Source: an uncultured Bacteroides sp. (GTDB taxonomy: Bacteria > Bacteroidota > Bacteroidia > Bacteroidales > Bacteroidaceae). Taken from it: a stretch of 64,000 nucleotides of DNA. Shown here one piece after another: positions 34,708 to 46,986 of the stretch (position 1 is its first letter; the number at the start of each line of letters is the position of its first letter). The notes under the pieces are model-generated. The model had not been told where the DNA came from, searched no databases, and saw nothing but the letters and a program-made list of their open reading frames with translations. The DNA lies in contig CASENS010000112.1 in assembly GCA_949289345.1 (NCBI GenBank), positions 17,641-81,640 on the forward strand, given 5' to 3'. A program made the translations under genes and the position numbers.

Positions 34708-35301
34708 CTATCCTATCATCCTAAGCAAGTGTCCAACCACTCTCGGAATATCTTCCCGGGAGTGGTATTCACGCCAAATATCCCCCAGAAAGGCGGCGCC
34801 TCCGAAGCCCAGCGAGGCCAGATAAGGCAGTTTGTCCGCCGATATTCCCCCCAACGCCACCGTCTTTTCGTTAATGGTGCCTTGTTCCGCCGCACGGCGT
34901 AATTGTCGGTCGGTGAAGCCTGCGTGATATCCCTGCTTGGAGATGCTGTCGAAAATGGGGCTAAGGAAATAGTAATCGGTCAGCGGAGCGTAATATACCG
35001 CTTCCTCCAACGTGTGACACGAACGGCTGACCATACCTCGGAAGCCTGTAGGGGCATTGGGGTTGCGGCTGTTCAGATGGATGCCCCCCAATCGGTAGCG
35101 GGCTTGCAGGATAAAGTGGTCATGCAGGCTGATGTGGGGGTAATAGGCGGGCGGTATCTGGCGGATAAGTGCTTCAAGTTCTTCTTCTGTACAGCCGGGC
35201 TTGCGCAGGTGCAGGCGGTAGAGTCCGTGGTCGAGGAGCTGAGTCAGTACTTCGGCTTCGTCAGACAAAAAATTCGGGGCTGTGAGGATAATGATTCGCA
35301 T
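34708..35301 (-). CDS. ThiE/TenI-like thiamine phosphate synthase family protein
   Basis: A 197-residue TIM-barrel protein of the ThiE/TenI group. ThiE joins HMP-pyrophosphate with thiazole phosphate; TenI aromatises thiazole. Family landmarks are LHLRKPG (for ThiE QLRxK), GIHLNSRN (for GVHLGQxD), SRSCHT (for GxSxH), YYFLSPIFDSISKQGY and VALGGIS. Several ThiE positions differ: the NDR segment is SLHDHF and the Asp of HLGQxD is Asn. It could therefore be a ThiE variant or a TenI-like protein; the operon context (thiD 3 bases upstream) supports a thiamine role in either case. Confidence 0.8.
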   Translation of the reverse strand: MRIIILTAPNFLSDEAEVLTQLLDHGLYRLHLRKPGCTEEELEALIRQIPPAYYPHISLHDHFILQARYRLGGIHLNSRNPNAPTGFRGMVSRSCHTLEEAVYYAPLTDYYFLSPIFDSISKQGYHAGFTDRQLRRAAEQGTINEKTVALGGISADKLPYLASLGFGGAAFLGDIWREYHSREDIPRVVGHLLRMIG

Positions 35302-35304
35302 GAA

Positions 35305-36096
35305 TTAATCAGTAAAGAAATGACAGAGAGGACCTTGCCCGCCTCCAATATGCCAACCACTGGCAGCTTTGATAGCTTTGTCCATATAGAGTTTGGCCTG
35401 TCCGACCGCTTCAGGCAACGTAAATCCGTTTCCTATGAGAGTGGCGATGGCGGAGGAGAGCGTGCAGCCGGTGCCATGCAAGTTATGTGTGTCAATGCGA
35501 GGACTGGTAAACCTATAGACTTGCCTGAAGTACAGAATGTCCGTCATGGCTCCGCCTTCCAGGTGTCCGCCTTTCAGCAAGAAAGCGCATCCGTAGCGAG
35601 CGGACAGTTCAGCAGCTGCCTCTTCCATCTCTTTGGGGGTGTGGAGAGGACGTTGCAACAGGCGGGCGGCTTCGTTTAAGTTGGGTGTTACCAGACGGCA
35701 AAGAGGAAACAGCTCGGTGCAAAGTGCGTTCACCGCCTCAGGTTCGGTCAGCGGATGGCCGCTGGTAGACAGCATGACAGGGTCAAGTACAACGGGCGTT
35801 TCCGGATAGTTTGCAATGACTCCAGCAATGGCTTTTACGATGTCCGCGCGTCCTGTCATACCTATTTTGAGGGCGGCGGGACACAAATCCTCCATAACAA
35901 CTTCTATTTGAGAAGCCACAAGGTCAGCCGAAAGAAAGTCTACGGTTTTCACTTCCTGTGTGTTTTGTACGGTGATGGCCGTTATAACCGCTGCGGCATA
36001 ACCATGCAAGGCCGATATGGTTTTGATGTCGGCTTGAATACCGGCTCCTCCGGAAGGGTCGGAGCCGGCTATGGATAAGATGACGGGGGGAGTCAT
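35305..36096 (-). CDS. thiD: Hydroxymethylpyrimidine/phosphomethylpyrimidine kinase
   Basis: A 263-residue cytoplasmic kinase that phosphorylates HMP twice to give HMP-pyrophosphate for thiamine synthesis. The N-terminal signature GSDPSGGAGIQADIKT is at 10-25, followed by AITVQNTQEVKTVDF; the C-terminal anion-hole motif is HNLHGTGCTLSSAIA (about 209-223). Length is standard. It lies 3 bases after iorB and 3 bases before the thiE-like gene. This grouping ties thiamine synthesis or salvage to a thiamine-diphosphate-dependent oxidoreductase. Confidence 0.95.
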   Translation of the reverse strand: MTPPVILSIAGSDPSGGAGIQADIKTISALHGYAAAVITAITVQNTQEVKTVDFLSADLVASQIEVVMEDLCPAALKIGMTGRADIVKAIAGVIANYPETPVVLDPVMLSTSGHPLTEPEAVNALCTELFPLCRLVTPNLNEAARLLQRPLHTPKEMEEAAAELSARYGCAFLLKGGHLEGGAMTDILYFRQVYRFTSPRIDTHNLHGTGCTLSSAIATLIGNGFTLPEAVGQAKLYMDKAIKAASGWHIGGGQGPLCHFFTD

Positions 36097-36099
36097 TCG

Positions 36100-36681
36100 C
36101 TACATTCTTTGTTCGGCAATGTCTTTACCGGCCTGTAAAGCTTTCAGGTTCATGTCCACAATGGCTTCGCCTTTGCGTCCGAAGATGTCGCGAATGCTTT
36201 CCTGCACATGGGCGTAGTCAATGCCGAGGAAAGGAATTGTGGCACCCAATAACACGATGTTGGCCACACGGGGCGAGCCGACGTTCTTGGCTACTTCGTT
36301 GACGTTCAGCACAATCTTGTGAGGCAATGCATCGAGTGCAGCGTTCAGTTCCTCTTCTGAAGGGTAGTGGGGGATGTTGACAAATGGCACACTGTTGGTT
36401 ACCAACCAGCCCTCGGGACCGAGGTAGGGCAGGTAGCGCAGTGCCTCCATCGGCTCCAGAGAGATGATGAGGTCGCATTTGCCCGTAGGGATGAGGTCGG
36501 ACGCTATGGGGCTGTCGCTGATGCGTAAATTGGACTGTACATCTCCGCCCCGTTGGCTCATGCCATGCACTTCAGCTTGCTTCATGTAGAAACCGCTTTT
36601 CAAGGCAGCTTGTCCAATGACCGTCGCGATGGAGAGGATGCCTTGGCCTCCCACGCCGGATAGTATGATGTCTTTCTTCAT
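36100..36681 (-). CDS. iorB: Indolepyruvate ferredoxin oxidoreductase, beta subunit
   Basis: A 193-residue gamma-type subunit of 2-oxoacid:ferredoxin oxidoreductases. The start is MKKDIILSGVGGQG; this N-terminus, including GVGGQGILS, is the family hallmark. Further conserved stretches are KQAEVHGMSQRGGDVQSNLR and ANIVLLGATIPF. With IorA it oxidises aryl pyruvates such as indolepyruvate to aryl-acetyl-CoA in amino acid fermentation. It starts 13 bases after iorA ends. Confidence 0.93.
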   Translation of the reverse strand: MKKDIILSGVGGQGILSIATVIGQAALKSGFYMKQAEVHGMSQRGGDVQSNLRISDSPIASDLIPTGKCDLIISLEPMEALRYLPYLGPEGWLVTNSVPFVNIPHYPSEEELNAALDALPHKIVLNVNEVAKNVGSPRVANIVLLGATIPFLGIDYAHVQESIRDIFGRKGEAIVDMNLKALQAGKDIAEQRM

Positions 36682-36694
36682 GGCTTTTTCCTTT

Positions 36695-38287
36695 TTATTT
36701 GTTTCTTTTCTTGCGTGCCAGGGTTTGGATGCATTCACGTCGGGGAATGATGACTGACACACCGGGATAATTGATTTCTTCGCGAATGATTTGCTTCATC
36801 TCTTCGTAGTTCTTCTTCAGGGGAACGACTACACGGATATGTTCAGGCGCCACGCCGATACCGGCACAGATGGATTCGAGGCGTCCCGTTCCGGCGGAGT
36901 CTTGTCCGCCTGTCATGGCGGTGGTCTCATTATCGGAGATGACGATGGTGACGTTGGCGTTCTCGTTGACGCAATCCAGCAAGCCTGTCATGCCGGAGTG
37001 GGTAAAAGTAGAGTCACCAATGACTGCTACAGCCGGATGCAATCCCGCGTCCGCGGCTCCCTTGGCCATGGTGATGGAGGCGCCCATGTCCACGCAGGAG
37101 TTGATGGCATAGAAAGGTGCGTTGGCTCCCAAGGTGTAACATCCGATATCACCGAATACCTTGTGTGTAGGATATTCCTCGTTCAGAACCTGCGTCAAGG
37201 CGGTGTACATGTCGCGGTGTCCGCAGCCTTCGCACAAAGCGGGTGGGCGCATCTCCACTAAGGAAGGTACGGCAAATGTCGCCTTGTTCTCGCGGCCTAC
37301 AGCGCGTGCCACGCTGTCTGGGGTCAGCTCCCCGTCTTGCGGAAGAGTGCCGTCCAAACGTCCTTTTACTTGTACTCCCAGTCCTAAGTAGCCTTTTACC
37401 AGTTTCTCCACAAAGGGTTGTCCGTCTTCCAACACTAAAATCTTTTCACAACTTTCCACCAATTGTGTCAACTGTTTCTTGGGCAAGGGATATTGGCCTA
37501 TCTTCAAGACAGGATATTCGCAACCTTCAGGATAATTCTCCATCAGGTAGTTGTAACCGATGCCGCAAGCGATGATGCCCAGCTTTTTATTCGGACCGTC
37601 TATGTATCGGTTATAGGGGGAAGCCTCAGATGCCCGGACAAAATCAGCCTGGTGTTCCAGTAAAGCCTTGTAACGTCGGCGGGCAATGCCCGGCAGTAAG
37701 ACAAATTGTCTGGGATCCTCACTGAAAGATAATCCGTTTTGTGTCTGTTCGGTTTTGCGTTCTACGCCGGAGCGGGAGTGAGCCAGGCGGGTCACAATAC
37801 GGAGTAAAACTGGCAATCCCATCTGCTCGGAGAAAGCAAACCCATTGTACACCATGTCATAAGCCTCCTGCTGGTTGCTAGGCTCGTACATGGGCATCAG
37901 CGCAAAATCGCCGTAGAAGCGGCTGTCCTGCTCGTTTTGCGAGGAGTGCATACTGGGGTCATCGGCAGCCACCACAATCATACCTCCTTTCACGCCCGTA
38001 ATGGCGGAGTTGATGAAGCAGTCGGCGGCTACGTTCATACCCACGTGCTTCATGCACACTAGGGATCGTTTTCCGGCAAAGGACATGCCCAAGGCAGCCT
38101 CCATGGCGGTTTTCTCGTTGGCGCACCAATGGTTATGGATATGCCGTTCGGAAGTCACCGGAGCGGCCTGTATATATTCGGTTATCTCGGTAGAAGGGGT
38201 GCCGGGATAGGCATATACGCCTGAAAGTCCGGCATCGAGCGCAGCTTGAGCTATCGCCTCATCGCCTAATAAGAGTTGTTTGCTCAT
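36695..38287 (-). CDS. iorA: Indolepyruvate ferredoxin oxidoreductase, alpha subunit (without ferredoxin domain)
   Basis: A 530-residue thiamine-diphosphate enzyme subunit; the start is MSKQLLLGDEAIAQAALDAG. The N-terminal pyrimidine-type domain contains VYAYPGTPSTEITEYI; the central region has GMNVAADCFINSAITGVKGG; the C-terminal ThDP-binding domain has RPPALCEGCGHRDMYTAL, GDIGCYTLGANAPFYAINSC and VIGDSTFTHSG. Archaeal IorA proteins normally end with two 4Fe-4S ferredoxin-like motifs; here the protein stops after PRRECIQTLARKKRNK with no CxxCxxC set, so electrons must leave by another route or a separate ferredoxin. It leads the four-gene operon with iorB, thiD and the thiE-like gene and has a strong promoter. 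Confidence 0.93.
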   Translation of the reverse strand: MSKQLLLGDEAIAQAALDAGLSGVYAYPGTPSTEITEYIQAAPVTSERHIHNHWCANEKTAMEAALGMSFAGKRSLVCMKHVGMNVAADCFINSAITGVKGGMIVVAADDPSMHSSQNEQDSRFYGDFALMPMYEPSNQQEAYDMVYNGFAFSEQMGLPVLLRIVTRLAHSRSGVERKTEQTQNGLSFSEDPRQFVLLPGIARRRYKALLEHQADFVRASEASPYNRYIDGPNKKLGIIACGIGYNYLMENYPEGCEYPVLKIGQYPLPKKQLTQLVESCEKILVLEDGQPFVEKLVKGYLGLGVQVKGRLDGTLPQDGELTPDSVARAVGRENKATFAVPSLVEMRPPALCEGCGHRDMYTALTQVLNEEYPTHKVFGDIGCYTLGANAPFYAINSCVDMGASITMAKGAADAGLHPAVAVIGDSTFTHSGMTGLLDCVNENANVTIVISDNETTAMTGGQDSAGTGRLESICAGIGVAPEHIRVVVPLKKNYEEMKQIIREEINYPGVSVIIPRRECIQTLARKKRNK

Positions 38288-38329
38288 ATCTATTGGTATT
38301 AGTGATACATTCGGTTTCTTTCTATCGGG

Positions 38330-38361
38330 CAAATATAAGGTTTTGTGTTTATTTTGCCAAA
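38330..38361 (-). promoter_or_regulatory. Promoter of the iorA-iorB-thiD-thiE-like operon
   Basis: On the minus strand, TTTG (38358-38361), exactly 20 bases, and TATATTTG (38330-38337). It adjoins the mltG stop codon. The leader is only about 36 bases; no TPP riboswitch fits. Confidence 0.85.
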
Positions 38362-38362
38362 G

Positions 38363-39397
38363 CTATTTGAAAATCTTTCTTTGGTTGAGCGCATTCCAAT
38401 AGCGGCGGGCGTTACGCATATGCTCGCCATAAGTGGAAGCAAAGTTGTGCGTGCCAGAGAAATCTTCTTTCGCACACATATAATAATAAGTATGGTGTTC
38501 GTAGTTCAACACTGCGTCCAGTCCGACAGGGCTAGGGATGCGGATGGGACCGGGAGGAAGTCCGGCGTGCAGGTAGGTGTTGTAAGGGGACTCTACGTTG
38601 AGGTGTGCGTTGGTGATGCGCCGCAGGCCGAAGTCCTGCAAGGCAAACTTCACAGTAGGGTCGGCCTGCAAAGGGATTCCCGCACGCAAGCGGTTGATGT
38701 ATAGCCCGGCCACAGTCGGCTTTTCAGCATTGGCGTTGGTTTCCTCCTCTACAATGGAAGCTAAGGTGCTGACTTGTACAGGTGTCATGCCCAGCGAGTC
38801 GGCCTTGGCCAGACGTGCTTTGTTCCAAAAGCGTAAGTGTTCTTTCCGCATCCGGTTAAAGAAGTCTTCCACGCTCATGTTCCAATACACCTCATAAGTG
38901 TTGGGAATGAAAAGAGAGGGTAACGTCTCCGGCGTATAGCCATGCGTATGCCAATAGGCTGTATCCCTTAGTCCTTGCATGATTTCTGTCGAGTCTACCA
39001 TCAGCTGGTTGCCTACGTTGCGCGCCAATTGGTCCAGCGTGCGTACACTCCCGATGGTCAGGTTCATCGGTTCCTGATAGCCTCTCAAGAAACGGCTCAG
39101 CAGGTGGTAGGCATTATCCTTAGGGCGAATGGCATATCGGCCGGTACGTACGTGGTGGGCGTAATCCTTGTAGCGGGCCATCCATCGAAAACCAGTCAGG
39201 CGGTCGGAACCGGTGGCTTGAACTATCTTGTTACAGACAGAATCCTGTGTGTCATCACGGTCGACGTACACATACATTGTCTTGTTCAAGCTGAACGGAG
39301 GGACAAACAGATGATAGTAGACTATGCCGGCACAAATCGCTCCGAGACATGACAAGAGAATAATGGTTGTGAATATGATTTTTTTCTTCTTTTTCAT
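38363..39397 (-). CDS. mltG: Endolytic murein transglycosylase
   Basis: A 344-residue inner-membrane-anchored enzyme that cuts growing glycan strands of peptidoglycan. The start is set at MKKKKKIIFTTII, which gives a standard N-terminal anchor (residues 7-27); the open frame extends 61 codons further upstream without features. The YceG domain follows a LysM-like region: the catalytic glutamate is expected in TLASIVEEETNA (about 220-231), followed by NRLRAGIPLQADPTV, SPYNTYLHAGLPPGPI and the closing HNFASTYGEHMRNAR. It ends one base before the promoter of the ior operon. Confidence 0.92.
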   Translation of the reverse strand: MKKKKKIIFTTIILLSCLGAICAGIVYYHLFVPPFSLNKTMYVYVDRDDTQDSVCNKIVQATGSDRLTGFRWMARYKDYAHHVRTGRYAIRPKDNAYHLLSRFLRGYQEPMNLTIGSVRTLDQLARNVGNQLMVDSTEIMQGLRDTAYWHTHGYTPETLPSLFIPNTYEVYWNMSVEDFFNRMRKEHLRFWNKARLAKADSLGMTPVQVSTLASIVEEETNANAEKPTVAGLYINRLRAGIPLQADPTVKFALQDFGLRRITNAHLNVESPYNTYLHAGLPPGPIRIPSPVGLDAVLNYEHHTYYYMCAKEDFSGTHNFASTYGEHMRNARRYWNALNQRKIFK

Positions 39398-39525
39398 GAG
39401 GTGAAAGTTTTTCGCGCCAAAGGTAGGCATTTGTTTTGAAATTATGAGTGTCCAATAAAACTTTACAGCACAATTATTTGAAGAAGTCCGAAAACCCGGT
39501 GCAAAAGTATTCAAGGATAAATAGC

Positions 39526-39590
39526 GAAATATCGTTGGATAAACAGCAAAGTATCCAATAATACTCGGGCGGATAACCAACGATAGTCAG
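39526..39590. repeat. GGATAAACAGC-type repeat, copy 2
   Basis: The segment TTGGATAAACAGCAAAGTAT then CCAATAATACTCGG and GGATAACCAACG closely matches the repeat at 12214-12278 in reverse orientation. A related unit, GGATAAATAGCGAAATATC, precedes it at 39514. It is part of the 339-base gap between mltG and the GH2 gene, which otherwise holds a 9-bp hairpin (39632-39671) and the terminator at 39677-39716. Confidence 0.6.
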
Positions 39591-39676
39591 GCCGCTGACG
39601 TACGTTAAGTTTATAACTATTATCATTCACGACCTGATTTTCAGACTGCCACATTATTTCATAAATCAGGTTACAA

Positions 39677-39716
39677 GAAAAGGGATGCTCCGTCCAAAGA
39701 CAAAGCACCCCTTTTC
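39677..39716 (-). terminator. Terminator of the utilization locus
   Basis: On the minus strand, GAAAAGGGGTGCT and AGCATCCCTTTTC form a 13-bp stem (one G-U pair), ending in TTTTCTTGT. It starts 21 bases after the GH2 stop codon and marks the 3' end of the carbohydrate operon. Confidence 0.8.
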
Positions 39717-39736
39717 CATTAAGTGTATCGCACCGA

Positions 39737-42844
<3,108 letters not shown>

Positions 42845-42968
42845 TTAATGTATTAATTTAAAATGTATTGCTCAAAATGTGATTTTCATATTAACTTATT
42901 GGAAACTATTGACATCTCCACTTTAGTCCACCAATTTAAATAATATCTCACAAATCTCCTTTTCTCTT

Positions 42969-44909
42969 TCATTTCACTTGCAAGCGATAGACACCGAAGA
43001 AGCGTCCGGGCAATTGCAGAGTAAGCGACTGCCCGCAGGCGGACACAGGACGTACGCGCGGCACGAGCTTCTCACCATCCAGCGTATTGATTGTCATTTG
43101 GTCATCGTTCTGCAAGTACGTGCAGATACCTCCGGCCAACTGTTGTTTCTTCTTCAACCCGGTGAAGTCTATTTTTACTTCAGCAGGCGTGGAGGCTGTG
43201 TTGACCAGCTTCACGATGATTTCCCCCGTGGGCTTGTTCAAAGCTGCCGTAGCGTACAGACTGTCCTGACCTGCCACAGGCTGACCTTCCATCTGAAGAC
43301 GAAGCACATCCGTACCGGCATTCATGCCATACATTTGCTGCACATAATAATTGGGCGTACGCATCATACGGAGGTTATCGTACCAGATAAGATCCGGATT
43401 CCATTGCCAAGCGTCCACATGGGCAAAGAGCGGAGCGTAAGTGGCCAGATGCACTACATCGGCATTGCGTTCCAAACCTGTCATAAAGGCGGCTTCGGAC
43501 AAGGCGGTGAAGAGATTGTTGGCCTTACCGGTCGGATGGTCATGCGCAGCATACTCTCCTGCAAACACCTTCGGTCCCTGGCGATCGTAGGAGTCATAGC
43601 GGCGGGCATTGTCCTGAAACCATTTCGGCTCCATATAGTAATGTTCGTCCACAAGGTCAACCCCCACACGCTTCATCTCCGGCCAAAGGTAATCGAACTT
43701 ATCGCCCGAAGCACTGGGACCAGAGGAACCGATAATCTTGATATCGGGATACTTCTCGCGGATGGCCTTGGTGAATACCTCTAAGCGCTCTACATATACC
43801 TTATCCCACTGCTCATTGCCCACGGCTATCATTTTGAGGTTAAAAGGAGCGGGATGTCCCATGTCGGCACGTACTTTACCCCACTTGGTGGTGGCATCAC
43901 CATTAGCAAACTCTATTAAGTCAAGGGCGTCCTGCACATAAGGATCGAGTTCGTCAAGAGGAACTACTTCATTGCTCTCATACTGGCAAGAAAGTCCGCA
44001 ACTGATGACAGGCAGTGGCTCGGCGCCGATATCCTCACTCAAGAGGAAAAACTCGTAGAATCCCAATCCGTAACTCTGAAAGTAATCGGGAAAAGCACGG
44101 TGCTTGAAGGTATAGTTCCAACGGTTCTCATTCAATGGGCGATTTTCTACCGGACCTACAGAATTCTTCCATTGGTAACGGGTAGCCAGGCTATTCCCTT
44201 CAATAATACATCCGCCGGGGAAACGAAGCACACCAGGATTGAGGTCATAGAGAGCCTGGGCCAAGTCAGCGCGCAAGCCATTCTCACGTCCCTTCCAGGT
44301 CTTGACAGGGAAAAGAGAGATGTGGTCCATATCTACTGTACCCCGACTTTCGAGCACAATGCGCAGACGGGCATGAGGATCGGTAAAAGTAGACTTCAAG
44401 ATAGCCGTGGTCTTGGTCCATTCCTTGCCGCTGATCTCAATACTTTTCTTCACCGGGTTAGCGCCATCAGCCTGCACCAGTTCGATGGAAAGTTTCATGG
44501 ATTGTGCCTCCGGCGTACGGGCATACACAGAGAAGCGGTATTCCTCACCGGCCTTCAAGCCAATGCCCCGATAACCTTCGTTATCAATGCCGGCACGTAG
44601 CAAGCGACCGTCGTTCACTACACGGATATAATGCGGATTGCGCGGGAAGGCCGGGTCGGCATCCTGCACCGTCACATTTCCAAAGGGTACCCATCCCACA
44701 AACGACTGCGGGAATTCAAAGGAACGGTTCTTCACCAATTCGGCATACAAGCCTCCATCGGCACCAAAGTTGATGTCCTCGAAAAAGATGCCATACATCG
44801 TCGGTTGGATTTGAGCCGTAGGCTTGGATACGTCCACGGTCATCACATGCTCTTGCGCCTGCACGCCCAGCGCGAGGGACAAGGCTAAAAGTGTCGTAAT
44901 TTTCTTCAT
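42969..44909 (-). CDS. Alpha-L-arabinofuranosidase, GH51
   Basis: A 646-residue exported GH51 enzyme that removes alpha-L-arabinofuranosyl side groups. The start is MKKITTLLALSL, giving a signal peptide that ends GVQAQ. Residues about 25-60 contain TMYGIFFEDINFGADGG; a carbohydrate-binding-like beta-sandwich (about 65-195) interrupts before the barrel, which has the acid/base Glu in IAVGNEQWDKVYVE and the nucleophile Glu in DLVDEHYYMEPKWF. A C-terminal beta domain ends GVYRLQVK. It is paralogous to the GH51 domain encoded two genes upstream. Confidence 0.94.
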   Translation of the reverse strand: MKKITTLLALSLALGVQAQEHVMTVDVSKPTAQIQPTMYGIFFEDINFGADGGLYAELVKNRSFEFPQSFVGWVPFGNVTVQDADPAFPRNPHYIRVVNDGRLLRAGIDNEGYRGIGLKAGEEYRFSVYARTPEAQSMKLSIELVQADGANPVKKSIEISGKEWTKTTAILKSTFTDPHARLRIVLESRGTVDMDHISLFPVKTWKGRENGLRADLAQALYDLNPGVLRFPGGCIIEGNSLATRYQWKNSVGPVENRPLNENRWNYTFKHRAFPDYFQSYGLGFYEFFLLSEDIGAEPLPVISCGLSCQYESNEVVPLDELDPYVQDALDLIEFANGDATTKWGKVRADMGHPAPFNLKMIAVGNEQWDKVYVERLEVFTKAIREKYPDIKIIGSSGPSASGDKFDYLWPEMKRVGVDLVDEHYYMEPKWFQDNARRYDSYDRQGPKVFAGEYAAHDHPTGKANNLFTALSEAAFMTGLERNADVVHLATYAPLFAHVDAWQWNPDLIWYDNLRMMRTPNYYVQQMYGMNAGTDVLRLQMEGQPVAGQDSLYATAALNKPTGEIIVKLVNTASTPAEVKIDFTGLKKKQQLAGGICTYLQNDDQMTINTLDGEKLVPRVRPVSACGQSLTLQLPGRFFGVYRLQVK

Positions 44910-44957
44910 ACACATAACGGTATTAGGATTAAGTATATTATTATAGAGTATAGATTA

Positions 44958-46973
44958 TCAATTCTCAAAGAAGCCATTATCTTCTTGTTTTGCGGCCTTT
45001 AGGGGTTGGGCTGATGCGGCACTTACGTCCATAGGCAACCATACCTCCATGTCACCCTCACCCCGGTGTGCCCACGCATAGTAAGGTATCAAGGTAAGCT
45101 TCACATCCTTCACGGCCAACCGACCCGTGGCATCATAGCTCAAAGTCTGGGCGTCGGTGGTCAGTTGCCGGATGCCATAAAGCATATCGGGCTTCTCCAC
45201 CACCTGGAAGGAAGGACACTGGTTCAACAAGACGGTATGTACATTGAAGTCATTGTCCGGCCACTCGGCGCAATACACAATCGGACCACATTCCACAGAC
45301 ACACGTCCCCGGTTGGCTTCCACCTTTTCATTAGCCTTCACCACGCGCGGTTCCATGTCAAAGTGTATTTCCACAACATCACCCTTCTTCCACTTTCGGT
45401 CTATTTGCAGATATCCCTTATGGAGTTCGCCCGATACAGGATTGCCATTTACGGTCACGGCATAATGCAAGGCTTTGCCATCGGCATAGCGGTATAAAGT
45501 ACCAGGCAATACTTCGCCTTGTACCCAGCCGGGTATACGGAGGTTCATCACAAAGGATCCGCTTCCTTTCGCCACCTTCACCCGGATGTCCCCGTTCCAC
45601 GGATAGCCCGTCTCTTGCTCCAGCACCATTTTTTTCTTACCAACCTTCAATTCAGCCTGGTTACTCAAGTAAAGGTTGACGTACACTTGATTGTCCTTCA
45701 CCGCATATACATAGCCGGGCAAGGAGGGAATAAACCGGCTGATGTTGCTCGGACAGCAGGCGCATCCGAACCACGGTTTGCGGCTATATCCTCCGGTCGA
45801 CGCCAACGGGTTGGGATAAAAGAACGAGCCTCCGTCCAACGACACACCGGAAATAAGTCCGTTGTAAAGCGTACGCTCCAACACGTCGTAATACTTGGCG
45901 TCACCGTGCAGGAGGAACAGACGGTAATTGACATACACAAAACCGATGGCGGCACACGTCTCGCAATAGGCCGAAAGGTTGGGCAACTCGTAATTATCGC
46001 CAAAAGCCTCCCCCGCATGACGGGCACCGATGCCTCCGGTGATATACAGTTTCTTATTGACAATGTTATCCCAAATGCGGTCTACAGCATGGATATAAGC
46101 TGTGTCACCCGTAACGGCTGCCACATCAGCCATACCGGCATACATGTATGTGGCCCGTACTGCATGACCCACAGCCTCATCCTGTTCCAATACCGGTTTG
46201 TGCGCCTGGCTATAAGCGTCACGCCGGCTGGTTGTTCCGCGTGCGTCAAGGAAGAATTTAGCCTGGCGCAGGTATTTCTCATCCCCGGTAGCTAAGTACA
46301 GGCGGACCAAAGCCATTTCGGCTATCTGGTGTCCAGGAACCAGGCGCTTCTGCCCGGGGCCATCTCCGATAGCTTTGCATACACAATCGGCATACTTCAT
46401 GGCTATATCGAGGAAATTGCGTTTGCCTGTAGCCTGATAATGGGCTACGGCACCCTCTATCATGTGACCTAAGTTATAAAACTCGTGGCTGAGGTCTTCC
46501 ACTTTACTCCAGCGCTCAAGTCCCGCCCAGTCATGCGGGTGCTTGGGATTCATGGTACGGGCAGTGTACAGATATCCGTCCGGCTCTTGGGCACCGGCCA
46601 CTATCACCAGCACGCTATCAATGTATTTCTCCAATTTCTTGTCCGGATAAGTTTGAAGCAAATAGCTGGCTCCTTCGATGGTCTTATAGACATCGGTATC
46701 ATCAAACGTGAAACCAGGCGCTTCATTATCCTCGCTGGGATGGGCGGCCTTGATAAAGTTTTCATAACGTCCTTCGGTCTCACACTTGCTGAATGCCAAA
46801 GGAATGGTCACTTCCCTGCTTGCCTTCAGACGTTGTCCCCAAAAATGATCTGTCACCTTCACCGAAGTGAATGGTACGGGGTCGATGGGGTAACCCGAAT
46901 GCAAAGGCTGTTCCTGAGCAGACATACCACCCGAGAGCAAAGCTCCCATTATTCCTACTATAATCTTCTTCAT
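44958..46973 (-). CDS. Beta-L-arabinofuranosidase, GH127 (DUF1680)
   Basis: A 671-residue exported enzyme of family GH127. Signal peptide 1-19 (LLSGGMSAQ). After VPFTSVKVTDHFWGQRLK, the (alpha/alpha)6 barrel covers about residues 40-430, including the Glu-x-Cys pair in AYCETCAAIGF and the cysteine pair in FGCACCPSNISRF; in HypBA1 of Bifidobacterium these residues bind zinc and one cysteine is the nucleophile. Beta-sandwich domains follow. Known members cleave beta-L-arabinofuranose. Its stop and start leave gaps of 48 and 13 bases to the GH51 genes on either side. Confidence 0.93.
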   Translation of the reverse strand: MKKIIVGIMGALLSGGMSAQEQPLHSGYPIDPVPFTSVKVTDHFWGQRLKASREVTIPLAFSKCETEGRYENFIKAAHPSEDNEAPGFTFDDTDVYKTIEGASYLLQTYPDKKLEKYIDSVLVIVAGAQEPDGYLYTARTMNPKHPHDWAGLERWSKVEDLSHEFYNLGHMIEGAVAHYQATGKRNFLDIAMKYADCVCKAIGDGPGQKRLVPGHQIAEMALVRLYLATGDEKYLRQAKFFLDARGTTSRRDAYSQAHKPVLEQDEAVGHAVRATYMYAGMADVAAVTGDTAYIHAVDRIWDNIVNKKLYITGGIGARHAGEAFGDNYELPNLSAYCETCAAIGFVYVNYRLFLLHGDAKYYDVLERTLYNGLISGVSLDGGSFFYPNPLASTGGYSRKPWFGCACCPSNISRFIPSLPGYVYAVKDNQVYVNLYLSNQAELKVGKKKMVLEQETGYPWNGDIRVKVAKGSGSFVMNLRIPGWVQGEVLPGTLYRYADGKALHYAVTVNGNPVSGELHKGYLQIDRKWKKGDVVEIHFDMEPRVVKANEKVEANRGRVSVECGPIVYCAEWPDNDFNVHTVLLNQCPSFQVVEKPDMLYGIRQLTTDAQTLSYDATGRLAVKDVKLTLIPYYAWAHRGEGDMEVWLPMDVSAASAQPLKAAKQEDNGFFEN

Positions 46974-46986
46974 GGCGTTTCAAGCT

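Noticed and set aside
38288-38361. TPP riboswitch in front of the ior-thi operon
   Set aside because: The leader is about 36 bases and lacks the thi-box CTGAGA/ACCTGA pattern.
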